A stretch of 64,000 nucleotides of DNA from Lutjanus erythropterus (lineage: Eukaryota > Chordata > Actinopteri > Lutjaniformes > Lutjanidae), in contig CM034603.1 of assembly GCA_020091685.1 (NCBI GenBank), positions 11,142,683-11,206,682 of the forward strand. The letters are read 5' to 3'. The number at the start of each line of letters is the position of its first letter. Position 1 is the first letter of the stretch. The translations under genes and the position numbers were made by a program. The notes beneath the pieces are model-generated. The model had not been told where the DNA came from. It ran no database searches and saw only the letters and a program-made list of their open reading frames with translations. Of this stretch, positions 61,202-64,000 are shown piece by piece.

Positions 61202-64000
61202 CTTCTGGCATGCAGGAGCACATGTTTCAGTTACAGCCACATGGGAACGATGTCCCTCCTGCAGGATCATCTTTTCATTTGACAATCATTACTCTTTGTC
61301 ACTGGCAATATGAGAAGCGAAGCGAGTGGAACAGTAAACACGCGGTGAGGGCTCTCTCTCAGTTTGTGCCTGCAAACATCACAGAACAACAGCAGTTTTC
61401 AAAGTAACAAGCTTAGGAAGCAGAAATCTGTGATGTATCAATGTGATGCAATTATTCATCATTTTACCTGAGGGAGCTCCTTTGCCATTTAATAAACACG
61501 ACAGATATTGGGGACTGTGAAATTACAGAGAGCAGTGCTGTTCTTTGGCAGTGAAGGAACGAAGTAATTTGTCGGGGGAGGTTTGTATCCAACTGTGTGT
61601 TCAGATTAAAAGATATATGATAAGATAACAGAGTAGTACGCACCGCTTTGTTGTTAAAGGCTAGAAAAAAATTCTGTCTAAGGAGCCTTTTTAATGAACC
61701 AAAGCACAGTGAGCAGCACTGCTCTTCTGAGAATACCCATAAACCAGAGAGCAAGTCATCATTCGAAATATGAATGTCTTCTTTTTACGTCACAACTGAA
61801 ACATGCAATGTTGACATTGATTTGACCAAATTCATTTGTTTTATTCCAATCGTTTTAGTTCCACATAATTCACAACTTTATCAATTAGTTGATGAGTAAA
61901 GAAGATGAACAGCCAGATAGAAACCGGGATGTCACAGTTAGGTGACCTGTCTTAGAAAGCTGGGCCACTTGCAGGGCTTTTCCATTGACAGTTTTGGCCC
62001 CCGAAGAATCGAACCACAGCGCGTTCGTTTGCTTTTCCATGAATGGACCGCCTCCAGAGTCGACCCAAAGCTTGCCCAGCACTCCTCAAAGTGGATTGTG
62101 ATAACGTCTCACTGGCTCCTTTTCTTCTCCTGTGCAGGAGAGCAGAGGGAAAGACATTTTTACAAGTCTCTGTGTGTTTATCTCTCAGAACTTTTGTAGC
62201 TTCTGACTGAATCTCGATGGTTTGAAGTTTAGTTTCTCTCCTTTGTTGCTTTTTGTACATTCAGATATTTGCTTTATTTTCTTGTTTTATGTTCACTTTC
62301 ACCTGTATAGCAGTCACGTTACGTTACCGCCAATGAAAACCCAACATTTCCCGATTTTGCAGCTTCATAATGAAAACATTTAGATACATGATTGTACAGT
62401 TAATTGTGAAAAGTTAATGAAATGTGTTTATCCACCGTTTTACAGCCACTTGATACAAGACAAGCGCATTTTCAGTTAAACACATGCCTTCAAACTGTTG
62501 TAATGGAGATGGAAATCCCTGACATGCTGGGCTGACATGCTGAGTCACACCAAGTCAAGACTGCTGACTTTTTGGTGGGGACATTTAGCTTTAACCTCAG
62601 TCTTTAAGCATGATATTATGTAGGTAGTTGCCATATGGTACTTATTTTAAAACAACTCAGCTGGAAACATTAAAAAGTCAGCTGTAGATGGCGTTTTCTA
62701 CCAGCTCATGGAGCTAACTTTAGCTTAATTAGCTGTCTAGCTGCAAGTGAAACTTGCCAGTTCAGGCAACAAAATCATCGGGTACCGTCTAGATATGTGA
62801 AGACTGCTTTTATCTATCTGTCTGAAGCCAAAGACCCTTTGTTTCAAAAACTACTAAGAGTTTCAATGGTTAATTAGCCCCTTGTTATCATTGCAAACAT
62901 GTGCCATGAACAGAAGGCCAGACAGGCGTAGCAACACTAACTAAGCAGGGCAGGGGTTAGTGAACGGTCAGTTCGTGCAGCCCCTATTCCAGTCCTGCAA
63001 TATTTAAAATGAAAGATTAAAGTATAGACTACAAATACACATCTCCTCTCCCACATACTTTCACCCACAACTGACCCACGTAATACAAATGAACAAAGAT
63101 ACAAATGAGCACATTTTTACGTCAGGGAGTCACGTAGTGAAACGCTGTATTCACTGTTAGTCACTGAGCACCTCAACTGGAGCAGCTGGTTGTATAGAGA
63201 GCCTCTGTGGCCTCCTCCTCAATTCCATGACCAGATTTTCACACACAATCAGAGAATTTTCCTACCGTCTATGCTGTCGGCTATACATTTTAAATGACTT
63301 TTGGAAATATGAACAAATGAATATAAAATGGAATGGAGTCCAATCCATCTTCCATCCATCGCCACATCAATTATAAAAGAGGCACATCGGGACACATTTA
63401 TTGACTCAAATACCTTCAGTATTATTTATACTATAATACAATATATGCATTCATCACATACCACACAAAAATGCTGCTTCTCTGAATTAATGTTCATGGT
63501 GCTCAACCAGATGGCAATAAATGCAGCTGTTTATCATGTTTGCATTAATTACATGCTATTGGGGCCAACTCACTGTTTTGCAATTTATGAAATATGTGGA
63601 CAGAGCATATGCTTACACTGTAGAAACTCCTTAAGGGTGGAGTTAAAGGAATATTCTGCACACTTCTCCCCTTTTCCACGAAACCTCTCGGATGCCCTAG
63701 AAAAAAAGTCCATTCAGTTTTTGCAATGCCACACTGTTCTCATGTAATCGATTAACAAATAACAGACAAATTATAGGTAAGCTTTAACGGTAAATGCAAA
63801 TACGTTTGCATTTGCTCATAATCAATCTGAGCAGTCTTGCAAAATGAGATTCCATCTCATACTACAGTAACATCATGATGATTTTGAGGTTATAAGTCTG
63901 ACTCACTTGAGAATCTACTATTCATCCTTGTACAAAACCACGGTGCAGGAAGTAATAAAGGCATAGTATTAGCGACAGTAGATGCCAGTCTGCATGCCCC

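Larger units (their letters stand above)
36471..64000. other. Gene-free upstream/intergenic DNA, repeat-rich
   Basis: No coding exon could be recognised on either strand. Short open frames, such as those at 46899-47150 or 59980-60333, have no recognisable domains or splice context. Identifiable content is microsatellites, SINEs, a LINE tail, a Tc1-like fragment and foldback or TIR elements, each listed separately. Sub-stretches with nothing identifiable include about 38480-41630, 43480-45315, 46000-47210, 52000-54040, 54110-58840, 58950-60540 and 61210-64000. Confidence 0.6.

Overview
The window looks like nuclear DNA of a ray-finned (teleost) fish. The evidence is one split vertebrate-type opsin gene with spliceosomal GT-AG introns, many long (CA)n/(GT)n microsatellites, tRNA-derived SINEs, and numerous short TIR-bearing non-autonomous DNA elements of types I recognise from teleost genomes. 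There are no operons, no bacterial-type genes and no long uninterrupted coding region.

The only gene I can support is a TMT-type (teleost multiple tissue) non-visual opsin on the minus strand. Coding exon 1 (35382-35754) holds the N-terminus, TM1, TM2 and the start of TM3. Coding exon 2 (21496-21824) holds the rest of TM3 through TM5. The two exons join in frame at a split glycine codon across a 13,557-bp intron. The exons for TM6, TM7 (with the retinal-binding lysine) and the tail should lie at lower coordinates on the same strand. I found no trace of them in 1-21495, so they are probably beyond the left edge.

Layout: 1-21495 is presumed intron 2, full of decayed repeats: TTAA-flanked MITEs, a (GT)n array, a hairpin-bearing element and several dispersed repeats. 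21825-35381 is intron 1, with a near-perfect 41-nt palindrome, a degenerate 21-bp minisatellite, a palindromic foldback element and a 595-bp MITE with matching ends. 35755 to about 36470 is the GC-rich 5' flank of the opsin, with a (GGA)n tract. From about 36500 to 64000 is gene-free upstream DNA with microsatellites, three SINE copies of two types, a LINE 3' tail, a Tc1-like fragment, a long foldback element and other dispersed repeats.

Several repeat calls rest on copies that can be compared with each other inside this window, which is direct evidence. Others rest only on my recollection of common teleost repeats and carry lower confidence. I found no convincing previously undescribed multi-gene system. 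The points most worth a second look are the palindrome, the inverted-repeat elements and the nested SINE.
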